Source of the DNA: Lepisosteus oculatus
Taxonomy: Eukaryota > Chordata > Actinopteri > Semionotiformes > Lepisosteidae
Direction of reading: 5' to 3'
Assembly: GCF_040954835.1 (NCBI RefSeq)
Contig: NC_090699.1
Span: 16,609,817-16,673,816, forward strand
Length of the DNA stretch: 64,000 bases
Below the pieces are notes generated by a model that worked only from the letters and a program-made list of their open reading frames with translations, did no database searches and was not told the DNA's origin. The translations under genes were made by a program, and so were the position numbers. Shown one piece after another: positions 13,251 through 25,000 of the stretch. Position 1 is the first letter of the stretch. Every line of letters starts with the position of its first letter.

Positions 13251-14844
13251 ATGGGAAAGACTTACCAAGTCATAGTGGTTGGGATCAAAGGAGAAAAAAA
13301 GGCCATCGATGTGGGGCATTCAGAAGAAGAAATGAATAATCTCAGCATTCTGGAGTTCAAGAAGAGAATATTTGAAAAGATTCCTGGGAATTCAGGTAAA
13401 GAACATACTATTTCCTATTGGTTCAGCAGAGCAACAAAACCCTGTTTCAGTTACTCAAGACTACTGACCAGAGACTATGAAGAGGTATAGGAAGGATTCA
13501 ATCTGAAGAGAGAGCATGTGTTATTACAAAATTACTTCTTAGTCAGATAATTTTGATATAATTATTTGCTGGGTGATGAATAGCAATTTGTCAGTGTTTC
13601 TGGTTCCGAAGCACTGTATTTTATACTGCACATTTAAATTGGTCTTCATTAGACCTTTTGCATTATAACACATTTCTGTCTTGTTATTAAAGTGGACATG
13701 TATCTGCTTTGGTGTGATTTCAAATATTATTATTCATAAAAATTTCATGATGGGTTTTTTAATGTCCATTTTCAGCGCTACATGAAATCAGCTTATTTTG
13801 CTTTCTAGTCACAGGCTCGAGCTCTGTGAAAACCCACTAGTAACATATACTGTAGACTATGCTGAACAGCTATTAATGTTTGGCTAGAGTTTTTCACTAA
13901 TTCATGTATTCCAAGCTATATTCAAACAATCTGGAGCTTATAATGAATACTTCCCTCACCTGCATACATCGGAATGTACAACTAGATTGGAATCATATAA
14001 GGCAATGCACACACTCCCCACACACCAAGCACCCAAAGTCTAAAGTTCCCATAGAAATATATAGCTCCAATGGCCCTGCTGTATTTATGCTAATCTGATC
14101 TATTACAACAAGACTGGGGACTTTGATGCACATAAACGTCCAACCATAAATCAGCACATTCTGAATATCACTTACCCTCCCCAGTTTCTAATTTTATTTG
14201 ACATAACACATTGAGGACAGAACGGCAGCTCAGTGGTTAACATGGCTAAAAACCTAAAGGTTCTCCAATTTAAACAGTACAGGGTCTCGGGGGGAGCTGG
14301 AGCTGGAGCCCTGCCAGAAACAGGCACAAGGCTGAATATACCCTGCATAGGATGCTAGTCCATTTCAGGGCAGACACACAGACACGAACACAAGCACCCA
14401 GAAGCCAGTTAACCTACCCATACAGTACGTCTTTGGATTTCTGGAGGAAACCAGAGCACACAGAGAAAACTCCCATGAACAAAGGAAGCACATACAAACT
14501 CCGCACAGATAGCACCCCAGGAACTGGACCTCTGCACCCACCACTGTGCGGTGCCAAGAAAGTTTCAGTGTTGATGGAGTCCATGTATCCCATCTCTTAG
14601 AAATGACCCTGGAATCAAGCATCTTCACCTGAGAATGGTGACGGCGGTGATGCAACTCATTTGGTGCAGCATTGGTTAACTTGCCCTGTCTTGTTTCCCA
14701 GGCAATCCTGATGAGCTGCGGTTGATATACACTGATAAGAACCTGGAGGACTCTGGCAAGTTTTCAGATTACCAGATCAAGGACAGGTCTCATATCTTTG
14801 TGGTACTGAAATTGCCGGGTGGAAGGAGAAGCAGAAGAGCGTGA
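13251..14844 (+). CDS. Ubiquitin-like modifier precursor, 95 aa, ending LPGG + RRSRRA
   Basis: Two exons: 13251-13395 (donor gtaaag) and 14702-14844 (acceptor tttcccag), 145 + 143 nt in one frame with stop at 14842-14844. The start MGKTYQVIVV aligns YQVIV with ubiquitin MQIFV. About nine extra residues lie between strand 2 and the end of the helix (SEEEMNNLSILEFKKRIFEK). From LRLIYTDKNLED to VVLKLPGG the alignment to ubiquitin residues 43-76 has no gap. Kept are Ile44, Lys48 (residue 61 here), Asp58-Tyr59, Val70 and Gly75-Gly76 (residues 88-89). Arg72 is Lys, Arg74 is Pro, Lys63 is Asp, His68 is Phe. Six residues RRSRRA follow the GG, so processing would be needed before conjugation. One domain only, unlike ISG15 or FAT10. 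It lies between an RBR ligase and a USP, with an ISRE upstream. Likely a conjugated modifier; partner enzymes are not shown by sequence. Confidence 0.88.
14212..14570 (-). repeat. SINE-type repeat, minus strand, inside the ubiquitin-like gene intron
   Basis: The order is reversed relative to the plus copies: 'gctagtccatttcagggcag', 'aagccagttaacctaccc', 'gtctttggatttctggagg', 'acatacaaactccgcacag'. It fills much of the second half of the only intron. Confidence 0.7.
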
Positions 14845-15844
14845 ATGAAGCTGGAATTTGACTTTTTTGGTTTTTTTTCTTCATTAGTATGCAGGGATAA
14901 TGATGATCTTCAGTCCATGACCTCCAGCTTAGGCCAGATTGAATTGTCTTATCTGTTTTGCAGGTTTGTGGGTGGTGATGAATTGCAAAATGATCTCCAT
15001 GTTCTTGTGATACATAAATGGCCATTTTTTTCCTTCCATGTGTAGTGCATGCTGAAGGTTGCAAGGCACCAAACATTGAGATCTTCTCTGTTCATACAGT
15101 GTTGTAGCTGAATCTCATTATCTCCATATGCCACAGGCCCTGGGATAAAAAAACAAAACTGTGATGCTTGTGAATCCCATTGAGTCAGCAGCCTTCTACC
15201 CCAGTCACAAAAACCTCAATTCAAAGTGTTTCTTCCATCTCATGATAATGTTGCTTAATTAAACAGTTATGCAGCCTCAATACTTTAAACCCTGTTACCT
15301 TTATTGGAATATGAAGCCTGAACATACATTGGCTTCAGCGTTGGCACTACCTGCCTTAGGAAAATAATAACCACAAAATATACAAATCGTACCACTTAAC
15401 CACGTGTTTGTTTAATGTTTGATTTTGTTTTACTTGGCTTTAGCAGTAAAGGCATAGATTTAAATTGTTAGCAACTTTACCCGGAATATGTTAACATGGG
15501 ATATCTGTACTGTAATATACTTTGATTTGTTTAATCAGTTCAACAGTAAAATGAATGTAGACGTTAAATAACTTAGAGCAGTAGGTTCATCAACATACTC
15601 ATACTTGTCACCTGTGTCAATGTCTGCTGTTGTTAGAGCTAATGTATTGGGAAATAATGATTACCTTCTATACCGATTTCCCATATTCAAGGTGGAATAT
15701 CTATAAAGATGAAGAACTGTGTTGGCTAGGACATATTCTTTGTTTGTTTTCTGTGAGCATGCTTTATCTTCTCTTTGAACACAATTAAAGTCCATTTTGC
15801 TATTGTCATATTGACACACCAGTACATCTTTATACTTTGTGTTA

Positions 15845-16240
15845 ATTTGTCTCTGGAAACACCGGGGGAAAAGTCATGCAGGAGACGGGTATGGAGACAG
15901 GGGGCGTGTCCTTGGTGTGCAGGTGTCCAGGGGGAGTGAGTCCAAACCGGGAATCCAAAACAGAAGCTTAAGTCTATGGCCAGGCGATCAATCCGGGAGA
16001 ATAAAAACGGGAACCGGGTCGGGACCGGCGGGGGGAACAGGAACAGGGACAGGAACAGAAAGTTAAAAACATGACCGAGCCAGACACAGCAGGACTCGGG
16101 CTCACGCGAAACGTGATTCAATGTAGAGCTACGAATGACGTCTGCGTCTGGCTTTTAAGGGGGAACTGAAGAGGGGCTGGAATGAGGCAGAACGAGGATG
16201 AGCTGGAGCTCCCTAAGAGGAGGAGAAGCGATCGTGACAC
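15845..16240. repeat. GC-rich dispersed repeat of uncertain class
   Basis: A block far richer in GC than its surroundings ('gggtcgggaccggcgggggg', 'ggaacagggacaggaacag', ending 'agaagcgatcgtgacacc'). It ends in GTGACA, as the element at 48208-48535 does. Open frames on both strands are low-complexity. It lies just upstream of the ISRE at 16577. Confidence 0.45.
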
Positions 16241-16576
16241 CGTGTTCTCAATGTGAAAAGAGAACTTTGATCCTGCAGTTTTTTGTTCCATGGTTTGCAT
16301 GATATAAACATGGAATCGTGTGTAATCAGACTGACTACATCAGCACCTGCAGTGCTGTCTGCATGGGAGTTTCTAGTTTAATTGGTTTCTAGGAAAACTG
16401 GTCTTGGCATCTGCCCAGGTGGTACTCCACCTTGTATCCGTCGCTTGCTAGGATAAATTAGTGAGGGGGTCTGTGTTTATAAGATAACGAGAGGAAGATC
16501 TGCTTTGGCTGAAAGTAAAAAAGTAATACTGTATATCTAATAACGCGACGCCTCAGTATAATCAGATGTGTGTACT

Positions 16577-16593
16577 GAAAACGAAAGTGGAAA
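16577..16593 (+). promoter_or_regulatory. ISRE/IRF site upstream of the USP gene
   Basis: GAAAACGAAAGTGGAAA has three GAAA blocks: an exact GAAANNGAAA followed by a third block. It is followed at 16830 (caaag|gtaatt) and 16879 (gattat|gtaagt) by donor-like sites, as expected for a non-coding first exon, with the coding start at 19057. The match is strong; use in vivo is inference. Confidence 0.65.
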
Positions 16594-17479
16594 TAAAACT
16601 CTCATCAGAACTGCCTTTCCCTTTAACGACTTCTAACTTGAGGTTTCTATTTACTTCGAAGCGCTATGCGCTGTGTTTTGTGTAAAGATCGCTAAGTCCT
16701 ACATCTGTATGAACTCGCTTTCCCTTCGCACACGATGCTGCTGTAAATGGATATATCCCAAGACTCTTTCGCCTGCTAGGGAAAATATATATCCCACAAA
16801 ACAAATTTGAGTCGTTGAGTCCCAGACAAAGGTAATTTGCAAATTACTCTTTTTCAAGGAGCTTAGCTGCGTGATTATGTAAGTATTTTGATTTCACTTC
16901 TGTGTTTTTCTGGTTATTCGATTATACTCGTCAAATGTTAACTTGCTTACTGATTCGTACAATAATATACGCGGCAAACAGTAACATTAAAGGCGACAGG
17001 TAGCTTGGTTACATCCCTGAATTCGTTTTCTTTGGCACGAACGAGAAATTCATGCTAAGGATTCACATTTTGATGGGTTAAATAGGTCAGGATGAATGTA
17101 AAAAGCCATATTTTTTCAGCAGTTCATAATGTTAAATCATGCGACTATTTGCAAGTGGCCTCACGTCTTTTTGGGTCAATTAAAATGACTTGAAAGCAGC
17201 GTATTAACCGGAGATGACTCCGCGGTTAGTGCGCACCTCTGTAATAATCTAGGACGCTAGATTAATACCAGTTTCAAAGAATTTAGCTGCTGAGCTGATC
17301 TCCTGATCAGTAAGTAAAAATTCTCTCAACTGCAACCTACCAAAAGTAACATTTGCTGCCCTCTATAGGATTTGAAAGTACTGGACGAAGTATATTTCCG
17401 AGTTTCTTAACTGCTTCTTTCAGTTCATGTTGGAGGTTTGGCTAGGGCCTAACTCGGCAAACAACGGGGCTAAACGGGT

Positions 17480-17700
17480 ACACTTAGAACTCCATCGCCG
17501 TCCATCGCAGAGCACATACTGTACAGACACACACCTGCGCAAAAGGGCCAGTTTTCTCCTAAATAGTGTACCAGTATGTCTTCGGTCTGTGGGAGAAGAC
17601 TGGAGCATCAGAAGGGTATCCTCGTGAACATACAAACTCCACCCAGATTGAAATGTGGGATTTGAACCCAAGGCTGCAAGACAAGAATGCTAACCACACC
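17480..17700 (-). repeat. SINE-type repeat, minus strand
   Basis: 'gaactccatcgccgtccatc', 'gggccagttttctcctaaat', 'gtatgtcttcggtctgtggg', 'acatacaaactccacccag', 'tttgaacccaaggctgcaag': the minus-strand form of the SINE family seen at 10083. Confidence 0.6.
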
Positions 17701-18052
17701 TCCCACATCCCTGTTATTTGTATAACTTATTTCTATTTGAGCAAACAGGTCATATTTTCTGGTACAGTTGTATTTGGTCTTTTTATGCTGTTTCTACCAT
17801 GACATGTCTGTTTCTGTAGACATAAAAACGAAAATTGAACTAGTTATCACACCTGCCATCCTGTTTGAACAAACCTGATGAAACGAACACAATGGAGTCT
17901 CAATGCATATAGACTGAAAGGACCACCTACACACACTCCATTAGTTGCTTTCGAAAACCTTACATGAATTTCCTATAAAAAATTTTCAAACTGTATTTAA
18001 TTCAGTTTTGGTACGTGAGCTATTTAGTGCTCTATATGTCTTTTTCCATAGC

Positions 18053-18140
18053 CTCAGTACAGAGGAACACAGACAGAAAACAGCAGGCAGAGAACGACAG
18101 GTCCAACACTGAAGGAACCATAACAGGTTCTGATGGTGAG
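18053..18140 (+). other. Possible 5' exon of the USP gene
   Basis: A polypyrimidine acceptor (ctttttccatag) is followed by an open stretch with no ATG and a good donor (gatggtgag|gtgagt). It could be a 5' UTR exon joining the 16.8-kb promoter region to the coding start at 19057. Evidence is only splice-site shape. Confidence 0.25.
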
Positions 18141-19056
18141 GTGAGTCAAGGACTGAGAAGCTTGCAGAGGAGTAGGATTCTGTAGCAAACACGGGCGGAG
18201 ACGTTAGACCACCTTTGTCTTTGAGTAAGTCAATCAAACAAGTGACATTTCCTTCTCTGCCCTTTTCGTTTCCTAAACAGCTTTATCCTTTCTGCATGTC
18301 GTGACTGAAGACTGTGCTGCCAAGTGATCCTTCATGTGATTAGTTTTGTGGACATTAGGGTGCGCTGTGGTGTTATAATTCATCACCTCCTATAATATTT
18401 ATCTTGAGTTCTGCACGTTTTTCATCTCTGGTCCAATGAAAGTGTAATTACACACTCTTGCTAAATTAGTATAGTATGGATGGAAACGAATCACACATGA
18501 GCAGTTTCATGTTGTAATGCCCCATGATAATTAGGTGAAGGGTGAGTATGTGCAGTAATATTATAGATATTTTATGAAAGAGAGCTGGGTGACTTCTTTT
18601 TGAGGTGTGCACTAAGCTGTACTTAAGGCTGGTCACCTTTATGAAACCTTAGAGTTGTGGCTTGATTTTCAGGGAATCTAACATAATGGTCTTAGCAGTC
18701 GTTTTTGTTTTTCTTTCGGTTGCTCACTGAATATTTTGCCACCCTCTTACAGAAATAACTCTTACAAAGTCATTGACCGCTCACTTTATTCCTGCAGTGG
18801 GCATCAAATGAAACTTTTCACTCTATTAATGCATGCATGTTTTCAGAAAAATAAGGCATGCAGATTTTTGCATGTTGAGGAGATGTATTTGACATCATTT
18901 TGATGAATTGATCATTCGTGACTACCCATGATCCACTCGAATATACAAAGTATTGTAGCTTCTATGTGCGTGTATATGGCATATTTCATTTCTGCAGCCT
19001 CTGAGCAGAGGACTCCCTGTTGCTCTGCAGGAGTGGGAGACTGGGTGTGAAAGAGG

Positions 19057-22000
19057 ATGGGCTCATGTATCATTGCTGATGATTTCACTGGGCAAATGAA
19101 TGACAGCACTGAGGACCAGGACCCAGCAGGACAGCCAGTAAAGGGTGAGACTGAACATGATTATTTACCTTTTATTATCTGTGATGATCTACATTCAATT
19201 GCTCATGAGACAGCTAGAAGAACATCTCCCATTCCAGCTTCTCTATGCAAATCCCAGCATTGTTTGTAGAGCAATTGAAAACATGCAAGAGCAAACTGTT
19301 TGTCAACTTTTCTGCCCTTTACAGACCTTTCTTCAGTGCAAAGGAACACCCCGATTAATATGATCTCCAGACTTGAGCTTTGTTCTTTCCACATGATTAG
19401 AAGGCACAGAATTCATAAGTACAAAAAGGAAGAAATGTACTTGGACTTCATACAGTATATACTGTACATGGATATATATTAGACAAAATAACTACTAAAC
19501 TACTACTCAATTGCTCAGTTGTGTTCATTGTCCTCTGCTCAGATTCATGGTTCCAGCATTGCAAGTAGAGTGAAGGAATAAAATAAGCCCTTGTTTAACT
19601 GGCTTTAATGTACTGGGTATACATTTTTTCATTAACTTTGTTTTCAATTTACATACAGTAGCTTTGCATCATGAGAACTTCAAAAGTGGAGGACACTTTT
19701 GAAGTTCTTTCTTTCTACTGGATGCAAAGATTGACTACAAACTGTAAGGAAACAGTCTCATCCTAGTCCTCCAGTATAAACAAAAACATTTTTATTGGTG
19801 CTCACGTGCAGAGCTGTGTCAGTGCTTTGGCTGCAAATGGACAAGTAAAGGTTAATTCTATGTTGAAAAAAGGAGAAACACAATGTTGCATGCTAGTGCC
19901 CTCAGTTCAGTTCCTGGGGTTTTGTGCTAAAATGGAAAAAATGCAGCACCATGCTGCCCGAAAGTAACGCATTCTTGTGTTACATTTTATTATAATATAA
20001 TATCCTTACATTTATATAGCCCTTTTCTGGAAGCTCCACTCAAAGCTCTTTACATGTAAGTACCTCCACCACCACCAATATGTAGCCCCCACCTGGATGA
20101 TAGGACAGCAGCCAAAGTGTGCCAGTACACTCACCACACACCAGCTCTCAGTGGGGAGGAGAAAAGAATGATGAAGCCAGTTCAGAGACGGGGATTATTA
20201 GGGGCCATGATGGGTAGATTTTGGGAAGGACCCCAGGGTTACACCCCTACACTTTTCAAGAGATACTCAGGGATTTTGAATGACCACAGAGGGTCAAGAC
20301 CTTAGTTTTAAGTCTCACACAAAGGATGGTGCCACTTTTATAGTATCATGTACCCATCACTACAGTATACTGGAGCATTAGGATTCACACAGATTTCAAG
20401 GCAAACACGCCCTATTGATCCCACTAACAAATCTTCCAGCAGCAACCTTAGCTTTCCCAGGAGTCTCCCCTTCAGATACCAGCCAGGCTCACACCTGCTT
20501 AGCTTCAGTGGGCTGCCAGTTCTGATTAGAAGGGTGCAATACAGTGCTGACCATTAAATGGCTGCTGACAAAATACCGGATGTGTTTGTATTTGTTTCAG
20601 GTTACAATGGTTTGAAAAACCAAGGAGCAACATGCTACTTGAACACAGTGCTGCAAGTCTTCTTCATGACCCCAGAATTCAGAACTGCAATAAATGGGTC
20701 TGGAAACACTTCAATATTTTACTGTGTTGCTGTTTATTTTGGAGATTGTATTTTGTTAATTTTGTTTTCAGGTGAAGAAGGGATGGATACTGTGGAGAAT
20801 GTTCCTCCTTTAGTATTTTGTTATATTTAAAGTTACGTATTTGAGCCATATAAATTCATTAAAACCAGGTCTACTTGCAGAAATGCAGGATTTCAATTCC
20901 ACAGAGCCAGTTGTTAAGATGCTTTAATTTCTCTTTAACTCATCATTGCACACCTATGAAATTAAATACCTATTCAATTAAATTTAATTACATAATTATA
21001 CATATCCCATAATATCTTTAAATTAATGTTTAAAATATCTTGTGTGTATTGATACATAATTCAAACCTCACGTTTTGTCAGGATGGAGGAGGAGAGCGAA
21101 GGAAGTGTCTCATTCCAGCTCAGGACATTGTTTGAAGGACTAGAACAGGGACACGCATGTGTTGAAACAAAGGGCATCGTAAAGAGTCTTGGGATAGTAA
21201 ACGGTAGGTCATACGCTCTCTGAATTGGGGGCACTTCTGAATGTAAGAACTTAAAAAGATTACAAATGAAAGAAAGTCATTTGGCCCATCTAGCCCATTT
21301 GGTATTTAATACTTAGTTCATGAAAGGATCTCACCCAGACAATTCTTGAAGACTAAAAAGTTAGCTTCAACAACATGACTTGGAAGCCTGTTCCAGACAC
21401 CTACAGCCCTTTGTGTAAAGTAGAGATTTCCCCCCATCCTGATTGCAAGATCTCATTCAGCCATTTGTTAAAAGAAACCAGGGTATTGGTTTCAACAACC
21501 TGGCAGAGTAGATTGTTCTTCTGCACCCTCACCACCCTTTTGGTGAAGAAATGCTTCCTGTTCTCTGTTTTAAATGCACTTTCCTGTATTGTGCTTCGTT
21601 TGAGTTTGACTGTTGTCATTTGATAAAGAAGTCCATTGGGTTGACTTTCTCAGTGGCGTCGAGGATCCTGATTACCTGGGTTATTGCCTTAAGGCAATTG
21701 CCCCCACTGCCTTCCCTGTTCAGGACTAAACAGACTCAGTTTCTTCAGTCTGTCAGTGTAGGACATCTTTTTAAGCCCCTGAATGTGGACCATGTGTTCA
21801 AAACCACCTGCAAATGAAATAAAATGGCAGCTAAAGTTGTTTAAAATGAATAGGTTTGGATAAGGATAACAGAAACCTACACTTACTGTCCATTTGATAA
21901 AATAAGTCTCAGGTTGTGAAAACCAATATCTACTTTTAGGACAATGAGTTTAGAACAATTACAGAAATCCTAATTTCAATATGTATCTAATTATAAAATG

Positions 22001-25000
22001 AGTGAATTATAATCAGAGCTCTAGAATACATGATGTAAAAATGTACATGACAAATCTTGCAATAATGATGTTATGTACATTTATGTACATTTTATTTATG
22101 TACTTTAATGATGGTTCTTTACTTACAGTAGCATTGGTTTGCAGAATGATGTGAGTTGGATTTCTTGTAAAAACAAGAGTTAAAGCTTTATGTTAATGTT
22201 TATCATATTCTTGAGTGCATATACTTTTTTTCTCAGTTTATGAGCAAAGAGATGCCGAGGAGTTTTTCCAGAGGATATTAAATGCAGTCAGCAGAGATGC
22301 CTCAAAGGTATGTCAAATTCACTTTACTCATAAACTAGAAACAGAACAGCAGGTGCTACTGGCTTTATTTACACAAACAAAAAGAGATGTCCAGAACATG
22401 TTACATCACGTTTCAGGTGAACAATCAAATATTGGCACTCATATACAGTACCTGCACAAGAAAATAATGCTTGCTTATTAACCTTCCAGCTTTAATACAC
22501 TTTGCAATCTTTAACCCACTGTACCTGTACTTTCATACTGTATGTAGTTCAGGTGGGTAGCTGCATTAGCATGCATAGTCTGCAAAGGAACAAGTAATAG
22601 CTTTATTCGATGCTGAAAAGAGAAGAGAGAAAGCACAACAATTTGGCTGTGAAGCCTTCTTCAGGTGTGAGAGTAACAATGTTACAAGTGTTTTTGTGGC
22701 TGTGTCACAACAGAAGAAGGCTCCACAACCGAAATGTTATGTTTCCTTTCTTCTCTTTTCAGCATGGAATAAACCTATTACTTGTTCCTGTACTCACATA
22801 TGTCATATACTGTATAGGAATTGTATCCCATACAGTATCTATCCTGTAAATGATTCCTGTATATGGGAAGCCAAGTGATTTATTTTAGATATTTCTATAA
22901 GCATTCAAATATCTTTAAATATTTGATGATGTCTGAAATGATTGAGATATATTGTTAAATCACTTGAAGATATTCCTATGATGTCCATCTTGAATCATTT
23001 ATAGATATCTTGAAATTATTTGGAGATATCTCTAAATGACTTCCTGGTAATTAATAATTAATAGCTGCATTTAATAATTTGCCTTGCCATTGCTATGTTG
23101 CCTCCATATGTCATGGTGAATTTAAACTCACTAAATCACTTAACACTTAAATCTCTGTGTCACAGTATCCATTGTGGTTGCTGGTCTGCTCCTGGGCACT
23201 TAAATATGTTAGATTTTGTGTTGAAAGATGTCAGTTGTCTGCATCAGTTTTCACTGAAGACTGAGTCCACCATAAAAGCAAGCCCCTAAAATGCATTTTC
23301 TTATTCAGTGTTGCCAGTCCTCATTACAAATGTCTGAATAGGAAACAAATCTCGAGTTGTTCAATGGCAGTTGGTTTTGTTTATGTCTTCAGTTTTTTCA
23401 GGGCACTTTAATACATACAACAAAGTGTTTGAAATGCAACTTTCTGTCAGAGGAGGATAAAAGTCAATTCCTGGATATTCCATTGTCTGTTAACGTACAA
23501 CACAATGAGCTCTACAATATTGTAAGTAAGATCCAGCTCCATCAGTATCCATATCTATTATATATATCATATTTACCTTATTTATTGTATATAAGAGGGA
23601 TGGCATAGTGGTGCGGTGGCTCTGTGGCTAAGGATCTGCGCCTGTGACTGGAAGGTTGCTGGTTCAAATCCTGCGGCCGGCAGAGGAATCCTACTCCACT
23701 GGGTCCTGAGCAAGGCCCTTAACCCTAACTGCGCTCTGACCCCAAGCTTCTCTCCCTGTCTGTGTGTCTGTGTCTCCATGGAGAAAAGCTGGGGTATGTG
23801 AAAAGATGAATTCCTAATGCAAGAAATTGTATAGGGCTAATAAAGAAACATTATCATTGCTGCCTTGCAGCACTCAGACCCTGGGTTGAATTCCTGTGTG
23901 GAGTTTGTATGTTCTCTCCTTGTTCGTATGGGTTTCCTATGGGTGTCTGGATTTCCCACCACACTCTAAAGACATGCTGGTAGGTTCACTGGTTTCTGGG
24001 AAGATTGGCCCTGTTGTGAGTGCTTGTGTCTACTTTGTGATGGACTGACATCCCATGCAGGGTGTATCCAGGCTTGCACCCATTGCTTTCTGGGATAGGC
24101 TCTGGCTCCCCTGCTGCTCTGAATTGGAAGAAGTGGTTAGGAAATGGATGGAAGGACCTATATGTAATACAGAAACAGATTTTATTTGATGTTGTGAGGT
24201 ATCTAAAATATTTAGATGATTGGGAACAACATTATTTCTTTCTGCAGGTGTTTCTTATTTAAAGAAGTTCAAGTAGGTAGCTGCGTCAGCATGCGTAGGC
24301 TACCTACTTGAATAAAGATTTATTCCATGCTGAAAAGAGAAGAAAAGAAACAACGTTTCAGCTGTGGAGCCTTCTTCAGGTGTTCTTTTTTTCTCTTTTC
24401 AGCATGGAATAAACCTTTACTTGTTCCTTCTTGTTTAAATGCATTAATACCATGTAGATTTTAACACATAATTACAATTTAAATGCATTTTATTAATGGG
24501 AATTGATTAATAACTGTTTAAACAGAGAAACAGCTGAAGGTTTCTGAACCAATGTGCAACTATTGGCCTTTTGGTACTTTTGGGGGATGGCTAGACCCAA
24601 ATCTCATTCACGTCTGCTTGCCTTATATACTGTATAAGTTGCCATCTATACCGTTGCAGGAGACTAGTTCAGTCCTCATAAAAGTGAGGTTTTAGGCAGC
24701 GTATCCTCACAGCTAGACACCCATTCCCTCAGCAAGGCCAGCTGTGTCACATACTCTACATATTCGTCTCTCTCTTGCATCCATTAGGATCTTACCAAAG
24801 ATACCAAAGAAATCTACCAAACGTTTCCGCTTTTCCATACGCTGATGTACTTCTCCATCTTCCTCATTGTCCTTCTTCGCAGGAGGATGCTCTTGAAGAA
24901 TTTTTCAGAACCTCACAAATGACAGGAGAAGACCAGCTGTACTGCGACAATTGTGAAGACAAAACCGACACAGAAATGGTGTGTTGTCATGGTTAGGATT

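Noticed and set aside
12952-13275. 107-codon open frame before the ubiquitin-like gene
   Set aside because: It overlaps the modifier start in another frame, has no recognised domain and contains a likely acceptor; more likely 5' UTR or intron.
20771-20830. Extra USP exon after the acceptor-like 'ttttgttttcag' ([13 protein letters not shown])
   Set aside because: It ends in a stop after about 20 codons with no usable donor in frame; direct joining of 20697 to 21082 keeps the family alignment.
23596-23680. tRNA gene
   Set aside because: It has A- and B-box-like sequence, but no closing acceptor stem or clear anticodon arm, and a SINE body follows.
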